The notes beneath the pieces were generated by a model. That model was not told the DNA's origin. It saw only the letters and a program-made list of their open reading frames with translations, and searched no databases. Both the position numbers and the translations under genes were made by a program. 64,000 bases of DNA from Marinilabilia salmonicolor JCM 21150 (GTDB taxonomy: Bacteria > Bacteroidota > Bacteroidia > Bacteroidales > Marinilabiliaceae): the NCBI RefSeq assembly GCF_000259075.1, contig NZ_AJKI01000011.1, positions 310,001 to 374,000 of the forward strand, in the 5' to 3' direction. Shown here in pieces: positions 53,389 through 63,897 of the stretch (position 1 is the stretch's first letter; each line of letters begins with the position of its first letter).

Positions 53389-54411
53389 ATGGGATTATTT
53401 TCATTCTTGTCACAAGAGTTGGCCATGGACCTGGGAACCGCCAACACCATCATTATACAAAACGACAAAATAGTTGTGGATGAGCCCAGTATTGTTGCAT
53501 TAAACCGGCGTACCGATAAGCTTGAAGCTATTGGTGAAAAAGCACGCCAAATGCATGGCAAAACACACGACAACATATATACCATTCGTCCTCTTCGTGA
53601 TGGCGTTATTGCGGACTTTAATGCTGCCGAACAAATGATTCGGGGCATGATTAAAATGATCAACAAAAAAGGACAACTTTTCACTCCGTCACTTACCATG
53701 GTAATCTGTATTCCATCGGGCAGTACCGAAGTGGAAATACGTGCCGTACGCGACTCCGGAGAACACGCAGGCGGACGAGAAGTTTATATGATTTATGAAC
53801 CGATGGCAGCTGCTCTGGGAATCGGACTTGATGTGGAAGCCCCCGAAGGCAACATGGTGGTGGATATCGGTGGAGGTACTACCGAGATTGCCGTTATCTC
53901 GCTGGGCGGAATTGTGACCAACAAATCTATCCGCATTGCCGGTGATGACCTCACAGCAGACATTATGGAATACATGCGTCGTCAGCACAACATAAAAATC
54001 GGAGAACGTACTGCAGAAGAGATTAAAATCCGGGTAGGCTCCGCACTTCCCGAATTGGATGAGCCCCCGGCTGATTATATTGTTCAGGGCCCCAACCAGA
54101 TGACCGCATTGCCCATTGAAGTGCCGGTTTCCTATCAGGAAATATCACACTGTCTGGAAAAATCCATCTCCAAGATGGAAACCGCTATTCTGAATGCCCT
54201 GGAGCAAACACCTCCGGAATTGTACGCCGACATTGTAAACAATGGTATTTACCTGGCAGGTGGCGGTGCATTGCTCAGAGGCTTGGATAAGCGACTGACC
54301 GACAAAATCAATATTCCGTTTCACATTGCAGAGGATCCGTTGCATGCAGTAGCACGCGGAACCGGTATTGCCCTGAAAAACCGTCACAAGTTCTCGTTCC
54401 TGATGAGATAG
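53389..54411 (+). CDS. mreB: Rod shape-determining protein MreB
   Basis: 340 residues. Actin-like ATPase that guides lateral wall synthesis. Phosphate 1 motif DLGTANTIIIQ, phosphate 2 VVDIGGGTTEIAVISLGG and the adenosine motif LAGGGALLRGLD are clear; the amphipathic N-terminus (GLFSFLSQ) binds the membrane. First of the cell-shape genes, after purH in one transcript by spacing. Confidence 0.97.
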   Translation: MGLFSFLSQELAMDLGTANTIIIQNDKIVVDEPSIVALNRRTDKLEAIGEKARQMHGKTHDNIYTIRPLRDGVIADFNAAEQMIRGMIKMINKKGQLFTPSLTMVICIPSGSTEVEIRAVRDSGEHAGGREVYMIYEPMAAALGIGLDVEAPEGNMVVDIGGGTTEIAVISLGGIVTNKSIRIAGDDLTADIMEYMRRQHNIKIGERTAEEIKIRVGSALPELDEPPADYIVQGPNQMTALPIEVPVSYQEISHCLEKSISKMETAILNALEQTPPELYADIVNNGIYLAGGGALLRGLDKRLTDKINIPFHIAEDPLHAVARGTGIALKNRHKFSFLMR

Positions 54412-54431
54412 ACCCGAATTAAAAACACAAG

Positions 54432-55262
54432 ATGAGAAACTTCATCCGTTTCATCATTCGAAACCATTTTTTGCTGCTGTTTCTGTTATTGGAAATAGTC
54501 AGCTTCTATTTCATATTTAATTACAATCAGTACCACAGAAAGGTTTATCTGAGTTCATCCAATCAGGTATCGGGCTATTTGTACGAACGATTCAGTTCAA
54601 TAATACAATACTTTGAACTGAAAAGAACCAATGAAGAGCTGTCCAGAGAAAATGCAGAATTACGCAATCAACTGGATAAGAACTCTTTTTATGCCCCAAT
54701 GCTTCCGGAGATTGAAGTGGACACAGTGGCAGCTCAACAATACCGTTATTCCGCTGCCCGGGTAATTAACAACTCAGTCAACAAACACTTTAATTATCTT
54801 ACGCTCAATAAAGGCCGAAAGGACGGCATTGCCCAGGACATGGGAGTCATATCATCCAGGGGTCTGGTGGGAGTGGTGCTGAATACTTCTGAAAACTACT
54901 CCACCGTTATTTCCGTACTCAACACCCGGCTTAGAATCTCGGCCCGTTTGCGTGAGACCGGCTTCTTTGGCTCTCTCTACTGGGACGGAAGCTCATACAG
55001 GTATGCCACTCTGAGCGGAATTCCCGCCCATGCCACCCCGCTTGTGGGCGATGCTGTGGTATCCAGTGGTTATTCTTCGATTTTCCCTGAGAACGTACTG
55101 ATTGGAACCATCGATAAGGTAACCATTGATCAGGGAGAAGGGTTTTACGAAATACGCGTGTTGCTATCTGTTGATTTTAAGAATCTGGAATATGTCCACA
55201 TCGTTGAAAAAATGGAAGCTCAGGAGCGATTGGAACTGGAAAAACTAAGTGAAGATGATTAA
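54432..55262 (+). CDS. mreC: Rod shape-determining protein MreC
   Basis: 276 residues. One N-terminal membrane helix (about 10-30), a coiled coil (about 55-80, RTNEELSRENAELRNQL) and two beta-barrels with INNSVNKHFNYLTLNKGRKDGI, DMGVISSRGLVGVV and VVSSGYSSIFPENVLIG. It links MreB to penicillin-binding proteins in the periplasm. 21 bp after mreB; overlaps mreD. Confidence 0.94.
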   Translation: MRNFIRFIIRNHFLLLFLLLEIVSFYFIFNYNQYHRKVYLSSSNQVSGYLYERFSSIIQYFELKRTNEELSRENAELRNQLDKNSFYAPMLPEIEVDTVAAQQYRYSAARVINNSVNKHFNYLTLNKGRKDGIAQDMGVISSRGLVGVVLNTSENYSTVISVLNTRLRISARLRETGFFGSLYWDGSSYRYATLSGIPAHATPLVGDAVVSSGYSSIFPENVLIGTIDKVTIDQGEGFYEIRVLLSVDFKNLEYVHIVEKMEAQERLELEKLSEDD

Positions 55263-55773
55263 TTTGCTGCCAAGATATCTGTTTAATTTTGTAATGCTGA
55301 TATTACTTCAGGTGTTATTGTTAAACAACCTGCAGTTTAGCGGCTACGTGAATCCGTATCTTTACGTCTTATTCATCATCACACTGCCGTTCAGCACCCC
55401 CAAATGGTTGCTACTGGTGCTGGGATTTATCACAGGGCTCATCATCGATGTTTTCATGAATACTTGGGGACTGCATGCTTCAGCAACGGTTTTCATGGCT
55501 TTCCTGAGGCCTTTCATACTCAGCTCATTTTCTCCGAGAGACGGCTATGAATTAGGAACAAGACCTGTACCCTCGGACTACGGATTTGGATGGTTTTTCA
55601 AATATATGTTCATAATGGTGGCCACCCATCATCTGTTTTATTTCTTTGTTGAAGCTTTTGACAAAGATCTATTTCTGGCCACCTTGTCAAAAAGCATTGC
55701 AAGTACAATGGTAACGGTACTGTTTGTTATCATTGCCATGCTTTTTGCCAAAAGAGATTCCAACACATTGTAA
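55255..55773 (+). CDS. mreD: Rod shape-determining protein MreD
   Basis: 172 residues with five to six membrane helices, the size and pattern of MreD; NNLQFSGYVNPYLYVLFIITLP and GLIIDVFMNTWGLHA are recognisable. The start is taken as the ATG at 55255, which overlaps the mreC stop by 8 bp (ATGATTAA); a GTG two codons earlier (55249) is less likely. Completes the Mre core. Confidence 0.88.
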   Translation: MINLLPRYLFNFVMLILLQVLLLNNLQFSGYVNPYLYVLFIITLPFSTPKWLLLVLGFITGLIIDVFMNTWGLHASATVFMAFLRPFILSSFSPRDGYELGTRPVPSDYGFGWFFKYMFIMVATHHLFYFFVEAFDKDLFLATLSKSIASTMVTVLFVIIAMLFAKRDSNTL

Positions 55774-55794
55774 CCTGTTTAAAACAGAGCGTAA

Positions 55795-57648
55795 GTGGTA
55801 AACACCAATAACAGAACAATCGTCATCGGTTTGATAGTTTTGCTGTTAAGTCTTATATACATTGTAAGACTTTTCATGCTGCAGGTGTATGATCCGTCTT
55901 ACAAGTTCTCGGCAGAGAGCAATGCCCGCCGTAAAATCACAGAATTCCCCTCCCGGGGACTAATTTACGACAGAAACGGGGCATTGATGGTTTCCAATCA
56001 GGCAGTGTATGACATTATGGTGGTGCCCCGTGAAACGGAAGCACTGGACACCCTTGAACTGGCGCGCAGCATGGGCATTGAGCTCAGTGAAGTACGTGAT
56101 CTGTTTAGTGAAATGCGCAATCGCCTAAGGCAACGTCAAATCTCATCATTTCAACCATCAGTTTTCTACAAACAGATGCCTGCAGAAAAGTATGGAGCTT
56201 TTCAGGAAAAAATTTTTAAGTTTAAAGGTTTCTACGGCCAGCGACGGATTGTTCGGAAATACGAATATGAAACAGCAGCCAATGTGTTGGGCTATGTAGG
56301 TGAAATCAATGAATCGCAGTTAAAAAAAGAGCCATATTATACACAGGGTGACTACTGGGGCATCAGCGGAGTTGAGAAAACCTACGAGAAGACACTCCGC
56401 GGTGAGAAAGGGGCCACATATGTATTGGTGGATGTCCATGGCCGTCAAAAAGGAGCATTTCGCGACGGAGACCACGATGAACCCGCAGTATCCGGTAAAG
56501 ATCTGACCCTTACATTGGATCATGAGCTTCAACTCTACGGAGAAAAGCTGATGCAAAACAAAGTGGGAAGCATTGTTGCCATTGAGCCTTCCACCGGAGA
56601 GATTTTAGCAATGGTTTCATCTCCATCGTACGATCCCTCACTGCTCATCGGCCGGGAGCGAAATGAAAATTTCCCAAAACTGGCAAGCGACACCCTCTAC
56701 CCCTTATTTAACAGACCATTACAATCGGGATACCCTCCGGGATCCACTTTTAAGACCATTATGGCTCTGATTGGCCTGCAGGAAGGAGTAATAACCCCGG
56801 AATCACGCTTTGGATGCCAAATGGGTTATCATACCCGTGCTCTTTCGGTAGGTTGCCACTCACATCCCAGTCCGTTGGATCTTGAGGCCTCCATTCAGAT
56901 GTCCTGTAACGCCTATTATTGTCATGTTTTCAGGAATGTGCTGGACAATCCCGAATATGATTCTCCGAAAACAGGTCTTGACAAATGGAAAGATTATCTG
57001 GTAAATTTTGGATTTGGCTACCGTTTAGGAACTGATCTGAGCAATGAAGGAAGAGGCTTTGTGCCCAACAGCAACTATTACGATCAGATTTACTCAGGCA
57101 GCTGGGCTTCCCTTACCGTAATATCACTAGCCATCGGACAGGGGGAGTTGCTAACCACACCTATTCAGATGGCCAACATGACAGCTGCTATTGCCAATCG
57201 CGGGTACTGGCGTACCCCTCATGTAGCCAGAGAAATTGAGAATGATACCATTCCCTCAAAATTCAAAGAGTCCCACTATGTGGGAATTGATTCAGCCCAT
57301 TTTGTTCCGGTAGTTGACGGAATGGAACAAGCCATTTGGGGAGGAGCCGGAAGTACCGCGCGCATAGCACAAATACCAGGTGTTACCATTTGCGGTAAAA
57401 CAGGAACTGCGGAAAACCCTCATGGAGACGACCACAGTATCTTCATTGCTTTTGCCCCGAAAGACAATCCTAAAATCGCTGTGGCTACCTATGTGGAAAA
57501 TGGCACCTTTGGAGCCACCTACGGGGCTCCGATTTCGAGCCTGATTATCGAAAAATATCTGAACAAAGAAATCCACCGCACACGAAAATGGATAGAGCAA
57601 CGAATGTTGGATGCAGACCTGATAAATGAGGATGAGAGCAACGATTAG
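55795..57648 (+). CDS. mrdA: Penicillin-binding protein 2
   Basis: 617 residues. Elongation-specific transpeptidase. One N-terminal helix (about 8-27), a pedestal domain with PSRGLIYDRNGALMVSN and GYVGEIN, and the transpeptidase domain: active-site serine in YPPGSTFK, SCN triad as MSCNAYY and KTG as GKTGTAENP. The start codon is GTG (55795). Overlaps rodA by 23 bp, fitting the Rod complex in which PBP2 and RodA work as a pair. Confidence 0.96.
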   Translation: MVNTNNRTIVIGLIVLLLSLIYIVRLFMLQVYDPSYKFSAESNARRKITEFPSRGLIYDRNGALMVSNQAVYDIMVVPRETEALDTLELARSMGIELSEVRDLFSEMRNRLRQRQISSFQPSVFYKQMPAEKYGAFQEKIFKFKGFYGQRRIVRKYEYETAANVLGYVGEINESQLKKEPYYTQGDYWGISGVEKTYEKTLRGEKGATYVLVDVHGRQKGAFRDGDHDEPAVSGKDLTLTLDHELQLYGEKLMQNKVGSIVAIEPSTGEILAMVSSPSYDPSLLIGRERNENFPKLASDTLYPLFNRPLQSGYPPGSTFKTIMALIGLQEGVITPESRFGCQMGYHTRALSVGCHSHPSPLDLEASIQMSCNAYYCHVFRNVLDNPEYDSPKTGLDKWKDYLVNFGFGYRLGTDLSNEGRGFVPNSNYYDQIYSGSWASLTVISLAIGQGELLTTPIQMANMTAAIANRGYWRTPHVAREIENDTIPSKFKESHYVGIDSAHFVPVVDGMEQAIWGGAGSTARIAQIPGVTICGKTGTAENPHGDDHSIFIAFAPKDNPKIAVATYVENGTFGATYGAPISSLIIEKYLNKEIHRTRKWIEQRMLDADLINEDESND

Positions 57649-59053
57649 ATCATACAAAAACATAGACTGGATGACAGTTGTCATTTACGCCCTGCTGGTC
57701 ACTTTTGGCTGGATAAACATTTATGCCGCCAACTTTGACCCGGAAGATGCTTCCGGAATCACGCTGGCTTCGGAGCCGGGCAAACAATTGATCTGGATTG
57801 GACTGTCAGTGATCATGATTGGGACACTCTTTCTCATTGACAGTAAATTCTTTGTGGAGTTTGCCTATATATTCTTTGGCGTCTCTGTCCTACTGCTGAT
57901 TATGGCACTACTGTTCGGAGTTGAGATCAACGGAGCCAAAGCCTGGTTTAAGATAGGCTCCATCCGGTTACAACCTGCCGAGATGACTAAAGTTGCCGCC
58001 GGTCTTGCTTTGGCAAGAGTGATGAGCAGATACAATTTCAAGATGTCAAAACTTCGCTACATTCTGAAGATGACCGTCATCGTTTTTCTTCCGGCCGTCA
58101 TCATTTTGTTGCAAAACGACACCGGTTCCGCTCTTGTTTATGCAGCCTTTTTCCTGGTCTTCTTCCGTGAAGGAATGTCACCGGTTTTTCTTTTTCTTAT
58201 CGCACTCGCAGCAGTAATCCTTATTGCATCATTGCTCTACCCCATCGTTTATCTGATTTTAGGAATTTTCCTGCTTTTTGCAGGTTACATTTATCTTTCT
58301 AAACAGAAACGTCTGGCAGTAATTACAGTGGCCATTACGGCCGGAGGTTTCCTGATTGTTTACAGTGCCGGGAAACTCACCGGCTGGGAGACAGGGCTGG
58401 TCATCCCCCTGATTACAGGAATCGCTGCATCAAGTTTATTCCTGGGATTCAAAGTATTAATCAGGAGACTACCCCAAATTGGTATTGCTTTAATTTTGCT
58501 TTGGGGCATGACAGGATATACCTACTCGACCAATTATTTTTTCGATTCCGTTTTATCGGAATATCAACGAAACCGGATACTGGTGATGCTGGGGTTGGAG
58601 AATGATCCGCAAGGAATAGGATACAATGTCAACCAATCAAAAATAGCCATTGGCTCAGGAGGATTTTACGGAAAAGGATTTCTTCAGGGCACACAAACCA
58701 AGTTCGATTTTGTTCCTGAACAAACCACCGACTTTATTTTCTGCACCGTCGGAGAAGAATGGGGATTTATCGGAACCACATTTGTCATCCTCCTGTTTCT
58801 GACACTTCTGCTGAGAATCATTTTTCTTGCCGAGCGGCAGCATTCAGCCTTTAGCAGGATTTATGGTTACGGAGTCGCTGCCATTTTCTTCATGCACATC
58901 GCCATAAACATTGGTATGACAATCGGACTGGCGCCTGTAATCGGTATTCCCCTGCCGTTTTTTAGCTATGGAGGCTCCTCATTCTGGGGTTTTACTATTC
59001 TGTTATTCATCTTCCTGAAGCTGGATACCAACAGAGCCGAATTAATTCGATAG
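57626..59053 (+). CDS. rodA: Peptidoglycan glycosyltransferase RodA
   Basis: 475 residues, SEDS family. About ten to twelve membrane helices. Family motifs GAKAWFKIGSIRLQPAEMTKVAAGLALA, QNDTGSALVYAAFF and IGIPLPFFSYGGSSFWG are present; the catalytic aspartate lies in the loop between helices with PEQTTDFIFCTVGEEWGF. An inserted set of helices between about 200 and 270 makes it longer than E. coli RodA (about 370), as I remember for Bacteroidota. ATG 57626 or 57632. Confidence 0.95.
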   Translation: MRMRATIRSYKNIDWMTVVIYALLVTFGWINIYAANFDPEDASGITLASEPGKQLIWIGLSVIMIGTLFLIDSKFFVEFAYIFFGVSVLLLIMALLFGVEINGAKAWFKIGSIRLQPAEMTKVAAGLALARVMSRYNFKMSKLRYILKMTVIVFLPAVIILLQNDTGSALVYAAFFLVFFREGMSPVFLFLIALAAVILIASLLYPIVYLILGIFLLFAGYIYLSKQKRLAVITVAITAGGFLIVYSAGKLTGWETGLVIPLITGIAASSLFLGFKVLIRRLPQIGIALILLWGMTGYTYSTNYFFDSVLSEYQRNRILVMLGLENDPQGIGYNVNQSKIAIGSGGFYGKGFLQGTQTKFDFVPEQTTDFIFCTVGEEWGFIGTTFVILLFLTLLLRIIFLAERQHSAFSRIYGYGVAAIFFMHIAINIGMTIGLAPVIGIPLPFFSYGGSSFWGFTILLFIFLKLDTNRAELIR

Positions 59054-59144
59054 AATGATTTTATTTTGAATCGGCAACCCGCTGATTTGCATCCAAAGAA
59101 AATTATATCGAAAAATCAGATTACGAAAGATTTTTCCTTTTCGT

Positions 59145-59152
59145 TATATTTG
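59145..59152 (+). promoter_or_regulatory. Candidate -7 element for parE
   Basis: TATATTTG, 77 bp before the ATG; no TTG at proper distance. Suggests topoisomerase genes have their own promoter after rodA. Confidence 0.45.
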
Positions 59153-59228
59153 GATGATTTTTTTTAGAGAATATCCGCTTAACCCTGGTCAGAAAACAAT
59201 AACGCTTACAAACGAGAGGTAACAAAAA

Positions 59229-61061
59229 ATGTTGCAAAACTATTCTGAAGATACCATACGCACACTTGACTGGAAAGAGCACATCAGGCGTCGTCCGGGT
59301 ATGTACATCGGGAAACTCGGCGACGGAAATTTTGCCGACGATGGAATTTATGTACTGATCAAAGAGGTCATGGACAATTCCATCGATGAATATATGATGG
59401 GGTTCGGTAAAAAAATCAAAATCGATCTGGACGAAAAAAGTCTGGCTGTACGCGATTATGGCCGTGGCGTTCCGTTGGGAAAAGTGATTGATGTGGCCAG
59501 TAAAATGAATACCGGTGCCAAATATGACAGCAAGGTATTTAAGAAGTCAGTGGGACTCAACGGGGTAGGTATCAAAGCCGTAAATGCACTTTCCTCTAAG
59601 TTTGTTATACAGGCCTTTCGCGACGGTCAAACAAAAAAAATTGTCTTCAGTGAAGGAGAATTAGTGGAGGAATCACCCGTGGAGCCCACAAAGGAAAGCA
59701 ACGGTACGTTTGTGGAATTTCTTCCCGATGAATCGATCTTTGGAGAATATGCCTTCAAGGAAGAATACATTAGCTCTTTGCTGAGGAATTACACCTATCT
59801 CAATGCCGGTCTGGCCATCCATTTCAATGGAGAAGTCTATCGCTCCGAAAACGGATTACTGGATCTGCTGGATGAGCAAATGACCGAAACCGGCCTCTAT
59901 AAAATCATCTCCCTCAAAGACGATGATCTGGAAATAGCTGTTACCCACTGCAACCAGTATGGAGAAGAATATTACACTTTTGTAAACGGTCAGCACACCA
60001 CTCAGGGAGGAACCCATCTGATCGCTTTTCGGGAGGCTTACGTAAAAACCATCAGGGAGTTTTTCAACAAGAATTTTGATGTTGCCGATATTCGTTCCGG
60101 AATTGTAGCCGCTGTGAGCATCAAGATTGAAGAACCCGTATTTGAATCTCAGACAAAGACCAAGTTAGGTTCCAAAGATATGTCGCCTGGCGGAATGTCC
60201 GTTCGCAACTATGTGCTGGATTTTGTGAAGGAAAAACTGGATAACTTCCTCCACAAAAATCAGGAAGCAGCCGAAATCATTCACAAAAAAATTCTGGAAT
60301 CGGAAAAAGAACGCAAGGCCATATCCGGTATTCAGAAACTGGCACGTGAACGCGCAAAAAAAGTGAGCCTCCACAACAAAAAACTGCGTGATTGCCGCAT
60401 CCATTTCGACTCTAACCATGAGCGAAAAATGGAAACCTCCATTTTCCTTACTGAGGGAGACTCCGCTTCAGGATCCATTACCAAGGCCCGGGACGTGGGC
60501 ACACAGGCCGTCTTCAGTCTTAAGGGAAAACCCCTGAACACCTACGGCCTCACACGGAAAGTAGTCTATGAAAACGAAGAATTCAACCTGCTGCAGGCAG
60601 CCTTGAACATAGAGGAAGGACTTGAAACTCTGCGCTACAACAAGGTCATCATCGCCACAGATGCCGATGTGGACGGAATGCACATACGCCTGTTGTTGCT
60701 GACCTTTTTCCTGCAGTTTTTTCCGGAACTGGTAAAAAACGGCCATCTCTACATCCTGCAGACCCCGTTGTTCCGGGTTCGGAATAAGAAAGAGAGTTTT
60801 TATTGCTACAATGACCAGGAACGTTATGAAGCCATGAAAAAACTTGGTAAAAATGCCGAGATTACCCGATTCAAAGGTTTGGGAGAAATCTCTCCGGATG
60901 AATTTACCCATTTTATTAACAGGGACATTCGTCTGGAACCGGTAAAGATGAAGAAAGAAGATGCTTTTAAGGATGTTCTGGATTTTTACATGGGAAAAAA
61001 CACTCCCGACAGACAGAATTTCATCATTGACAATCTTGTGGTTGACGAAGAAATGCTATAA
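59229..61061 (+). CDS. parE: DNA topoisomerase IV subunit B
   Basis: 610 residues. GHKL ATPase with [13 protein letters not shown] and the glycine-rich [11 protein letters not shown], transducer domain with the QTKTKLGS motif, and TOPRIM domain with EGDSASGS and [10 protein letters not shown]. It is shorter than GyrB (no insert), supporting the type IV assignment, as does the partner gene starting 2 bp after its stop. Unlinks sister chromosomes. Together with parC makes the A2B2 enzyme. Confidence 0.93.
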   Translation: MLQNYSEDTIRTLDWKEHIRRRPGMYIGKLGDGNFADDGIYVLIKEVMDNSIDEYMMGFGKKIKIDLDEKSLAVRDYGRGVPLGKVIDVASKMNTGAKYDSKVFKKSVGLNGVGIKAVNALSSKFVIQAFRDGQTKKIVFSEGELVEESPVEPTKESNGTFVEFLPDESIFGEYAFKEEYISSLLRNYTYLNAGLAIHFNGEVYRSENGLLDLLDEQMTETGLYKIISLKDDDLEIAVTHCNQYGEEYYTFVNGQHTTQGGTHLIAFREAYVKTIREFFNKNFDVADIRSGIVAAVSIKIEEPVFESQTKTKLGSKDMSPGGMSVRNYVLDFVKEKLDNFLHKNQEAAEIIHKKILESEKERKAISGIQKLARERAKKVSLHNKKLRDCRIHFDSNHERKMETSIFLTEGDSASGSITKARDVGTQAVFSLKGKPLNTYGLTRKVVYENEEFNLLQAALNIEEGLETLRYNKVIIATDADVDGMHIRLLLLTFFLQFFPELVKNGHLYILQTPLFRVRNKKESFYCYNDQERYEAMKKLGKNAEITRFKGLGEISPDEFTHFINRDIRLEPVKMKKEDAFKDVLDFYMGKNTPDRQNFIIDNLVVDEEML

Positions 61062-61063
61062 AA

Positions 61064-63709
61064 ATGACTGACGAAAACGATAAATATCCTGAAATACCCG
61101 GAGAGCCCGAAGAGGAAAACAACGAAGAAATCAACAACTCCGACAATTTCGCTTCACAGGCCGAAACAGAACCTGAATTAAAAGTTACTGCACTTCAGGG
61201 AATGTATCGTACATGGTTTCTGGATTACGCCTCTTATGTAATTCTGGAACGGGCTGTACCTCACCTCAATGACGGTTTAAAGCCTGTCCAACGACGTATC
61301 CTGCACGCCATGCGCAGAATGGAAGATGGCAGGTACAATAAAGTGGCCAACATCATTGGTTTTACCATGCAGTTTCACCCGCATGGTGATGCCTCCATTG
61401 GCGATGCACTGGTGCAGCTGGGACAAAAGAACCTGCTGATTGATATGCAGGGCAACTGGGGTAACGTCTTTACGGGCGACCGTGCTGCAGCCCCGCGATA
61501 CATAGAAGCCCGGCTGACAAAATTTGCCCAGGAGGTGGTATTTAACCCTAAAACCACGGAATGGAAACCTTCATACGATGGCCGTAACCAGGAACCGGTA
61601 ACACTTCCGGTTAAGTTTCCCCTGTTGCTGGCGCAAGGGGTTGAAGGAATTGCCGTAGGTCTGGCTTCCAAGATTCTTCCACACAACATCGCCGAACTCA
61701 TTGATGCCTCCATTGCACAACTTAAAGGACAATCATTTGAGTTATACCCCGATTTCCCGACAGGCGGAATGATGGATGTTTCGCGCTACAATGACGGGCT
61801 ACGCGGGGGAGCAGTGAGAGTACGTGCCAAAATCAGCAAGCTGGATAACCGCACGCTGGTTATTTCAGACATCCCTTTTGGAAGAAACACCTCCTCCCTT
61901 ATTGAATCTATCCTGAAAGCCAATGAGAAGGGTAAAATAAAAATCAAAAAAATTGATGACAACACCGCACAAAAGGTAGAGATTCAGGTTCACCTTCCGG
62001 CCAACACCTCGCCCGATAAAACCATTGATGCACTTTATGCTTTTACCGATTGCGAACTGTCAATTTCGCCCAACTCCTGCGTAATTCGCGACGAAAAACC
62101 CGCATTCCTCGGAGTCAGTGAGATTCTTAAGAATAACACCAACCATACAGTTCATTTACTCACCCGGGAACTGGAAATCAGAAAAGGAGAACTGGAAGAA
62201 GCATGGCACATGTCATCGCTGGAAAAAATCTTCATCGAGAATAAAATATACCAGCGTATTGAGGATTGTGAAACCTATGAGGCCATTATCAAAACCATTG
62301 ATCACGGTCTGGAACCTTTCAAGCTTCAGCTTCGACGGAAGGTTACACGGGATGACATTCTTAAACTGATGGAAATTCGGATTAAACGAATTTCTAAATA
62401 TGATTCCAAAAAAGCCGACGAATACATCGCTTCACTCGAAGAAGAGCTGGAACAAGTGGAGTACAACCTAAACAATATCATTCCTTTTGCCATTGAATAT
62501 TACAAGGGGCTGAAGAAACGATACAGTTCACACTACCCGAGAATGACAGAAATCAGAAGCTTTGAAAACATTGAAGCTTCCAAAGTGGTGGTTAAAAACG
62601 AAAAACTCTTCATCAACCGTGAAGACGGATTTGTAGGAACAGCATTGAAGAAAGATGAGTTTGTCTGCAACTGTTCCGACATCGACGATATTATCATTTT
62701 CTATAAAGATGGCCGCTATCTGGTAACAAAAGTACAGGATAAGGCTTTTGTCGGGAAGAACATCATTCACATAGCCGTTTTCAAACGCAATGATTCCCGT
62801 ACCATTTACAATGTGGTTTATCGCGATGGAAAACAAGGAAACACCTACATAAAACGATTTGCAGTAACGGGGGTAACCCGCGACAAGGAATACAACCTCA
62901 CAAAAGGGAAAGAAGGTTCAGAAGTTCTCTATTTCAGTGCCAATCCCAATGGTGAAGCAGAAGTTTTAAAGGTAACCCTGAAACCACGGGCACGATTGCG
63001 CAATCAGATATTTGAGTTTGACATGGCAGAACAAGCCATCAAAGGGCGGGGCGCCCAGGGTAATATCCTGACCAAATATGCCATTCACAAGATAGTGCTG
63101 AAAAAGAAAGGCGAAAGCACCCTTGGAGGACGCAAAATATGGTTCGAACCCGAAATCCTTCGTCTCAATGTGGATGGCAGAGGCAAATACCTGGGCGAGT
63201 TTCATAGCGGCGACCAGATTCTGGTGATGACCAAAGACGGGCAATTCTTCCAGACCGGTTATGATCTGGCCAATCACTATGAGGACAATATCCTCTACAT
63301 CGAAAAATTTGATCCGGAAGTTGTATGGTCAGCAGTCTATTACGATGCAGATCAGGACTTTTACTATCTAAAACGGTTCCAGGCAGAGCAGGTTAGCAAA
63401 CCCCAGCGATTTATCGGAGATAACCCCAAATCGCATCTGGTTCGTCTGACACAAGTGGATTATCCCAGACTGGAAATAAAATTTGGAGGTGAAGATAAAG
63501 ACCGGGAAAAGGCCATCGTAGAAGTGGCTGAGTTCATCAATATCAAAGGGTACAAAGCCAAAGGGAAAAGACTCACGACCTATCAGATTCATAAAATCAT
63601 GGAACTGGAACCCATCATAAAAGATGAACCAATGCCCGAAGAACAGGACGATGAGGAAACCGGAAACGATGAGGAAGAAGAAGACAACAACCAGATGTCT
63701 ATCTTTTAG
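61064..63709 (+). CDS. parC: DNA topoisomerase IV subunit A
   Basis: 881 residues. Winged-helix breakage-rejoining core: LNDGLKPVQRRILHAM, FHPHGDASIGDALV and the catalytic tyrosine in AAAPRYIEARL (RYTEARL in most relatives). A coiled coil follows (about 440-480), then a C-terminal beta-pinwheel with repeats (about 510-830) and an acidic tail of Glu and Asp ending QMSIF. No GyrA-box QRRGGKG is seen, as expected for ParC. The tail may regulate DNA wrapping. Confidence 0.93.
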   Translation: MTDENDKYPEIPGEPEEENNEEINNSDNFASQAETEPELKVTALQGMYRTWFLDYASYVILERAVPHLNDGLKPVQRRILHAMRRMEDGRYNKVANIIGFTMQFHPHGDASIGDALVQLGQKNLLIDMQGNWGNVFTGDRAAAPRYIEARLTKFAQEVVFNPKTTEWKPSYDGRNQEPVTLPVKFPLLLAQGVEGIAVGLASKILPHNIAELIDASIAQLKGQSFELYPDFPTGGMMDVSRYNDGLRGGAVRVRAKISKLDNRTLVISDIPFGRNTSSLIESILKANEKGKIKIKKIDDNTAQKVEIQVHLPANTSPDKTIDALYAFTDCELSISPNSCVIRDEKPAFLGVSEILKNNTNHTVHLLTRELEIRKGELEEAWHMSSLEKIFIENKIYQRIEDCETYEAIIKTIDHGLEPFKLQLRRKVTRDDILKLMEIRIKRISKYDSKKADEYIASLEEELEQVEYNLNNIIPFAIEYYKGLKKRYSSHYPRMTEIRSFENIEASKVVVKNEKLFINREDGFVGTALKKDEFVCNCSDIDDIIIFYKDGRYLVTKVQDKAFVGKNIIHIAVFKRNDSRTIYNVVYRDGKQGNTYIKRFAVTGVTRDKEYNLTKGKEGSEVLYFSANPNGEAEVLKVTLKPRARLRNQIFEFDMAEQAIKGRGAQGNILTKYAIHKIVLKKKGESTLGGRKIWFEPEILRLNVDGRGKYLGEFHSGDQILVMTKDGQFFQTGYDLANHYEDNILYIEKFDPEVVWSAVYYDADQDFYYLKRFQAEQVSKPQRFIGDNPKSHLVRLTQVDYPRLEIKFGGEDKDREKAIVEVAEFINIKGYKAKGKRLTTYQIHKIMELEPIIKDEPMPEEQDDEETGNDEEEEDNNQMSIF

Positions 63710-63719
63710 GGGGAAAGAG

Positions 63720-63744
63720 CCCTCTAAGTCCCCAAAAGGGGATC
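63720..63744. repeat. Short palindromic repeat of a common Bacteroidota type
   Basis: CCCTCTAAGTCCCCAAAAGGGG (hairpin TCCCC-AAAA-GGGGA) immediately after parC. From memory it resembles the CCCTCTAAATCCCCCAAAGGGGG motifs scattered through many Bacteroidota genomes. Could also act as transcript end. The remaining 153 bp before aroK shows nothing else. Confidence 0.45.
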
Positions 63745-63897
63745 TGAGCATTAAAAAGCTTCAATGTCATTAAAACCCCGGATGTGGAGAAACAAAATCT
63801 CTGCTAAAATCCGGGAGACAAGCGATAATGCGGCAAAATCATTATACTGAAAGGCGCATGAAATTAAGAATACAGTCACTCTTCTAAGTCGGGAAAA

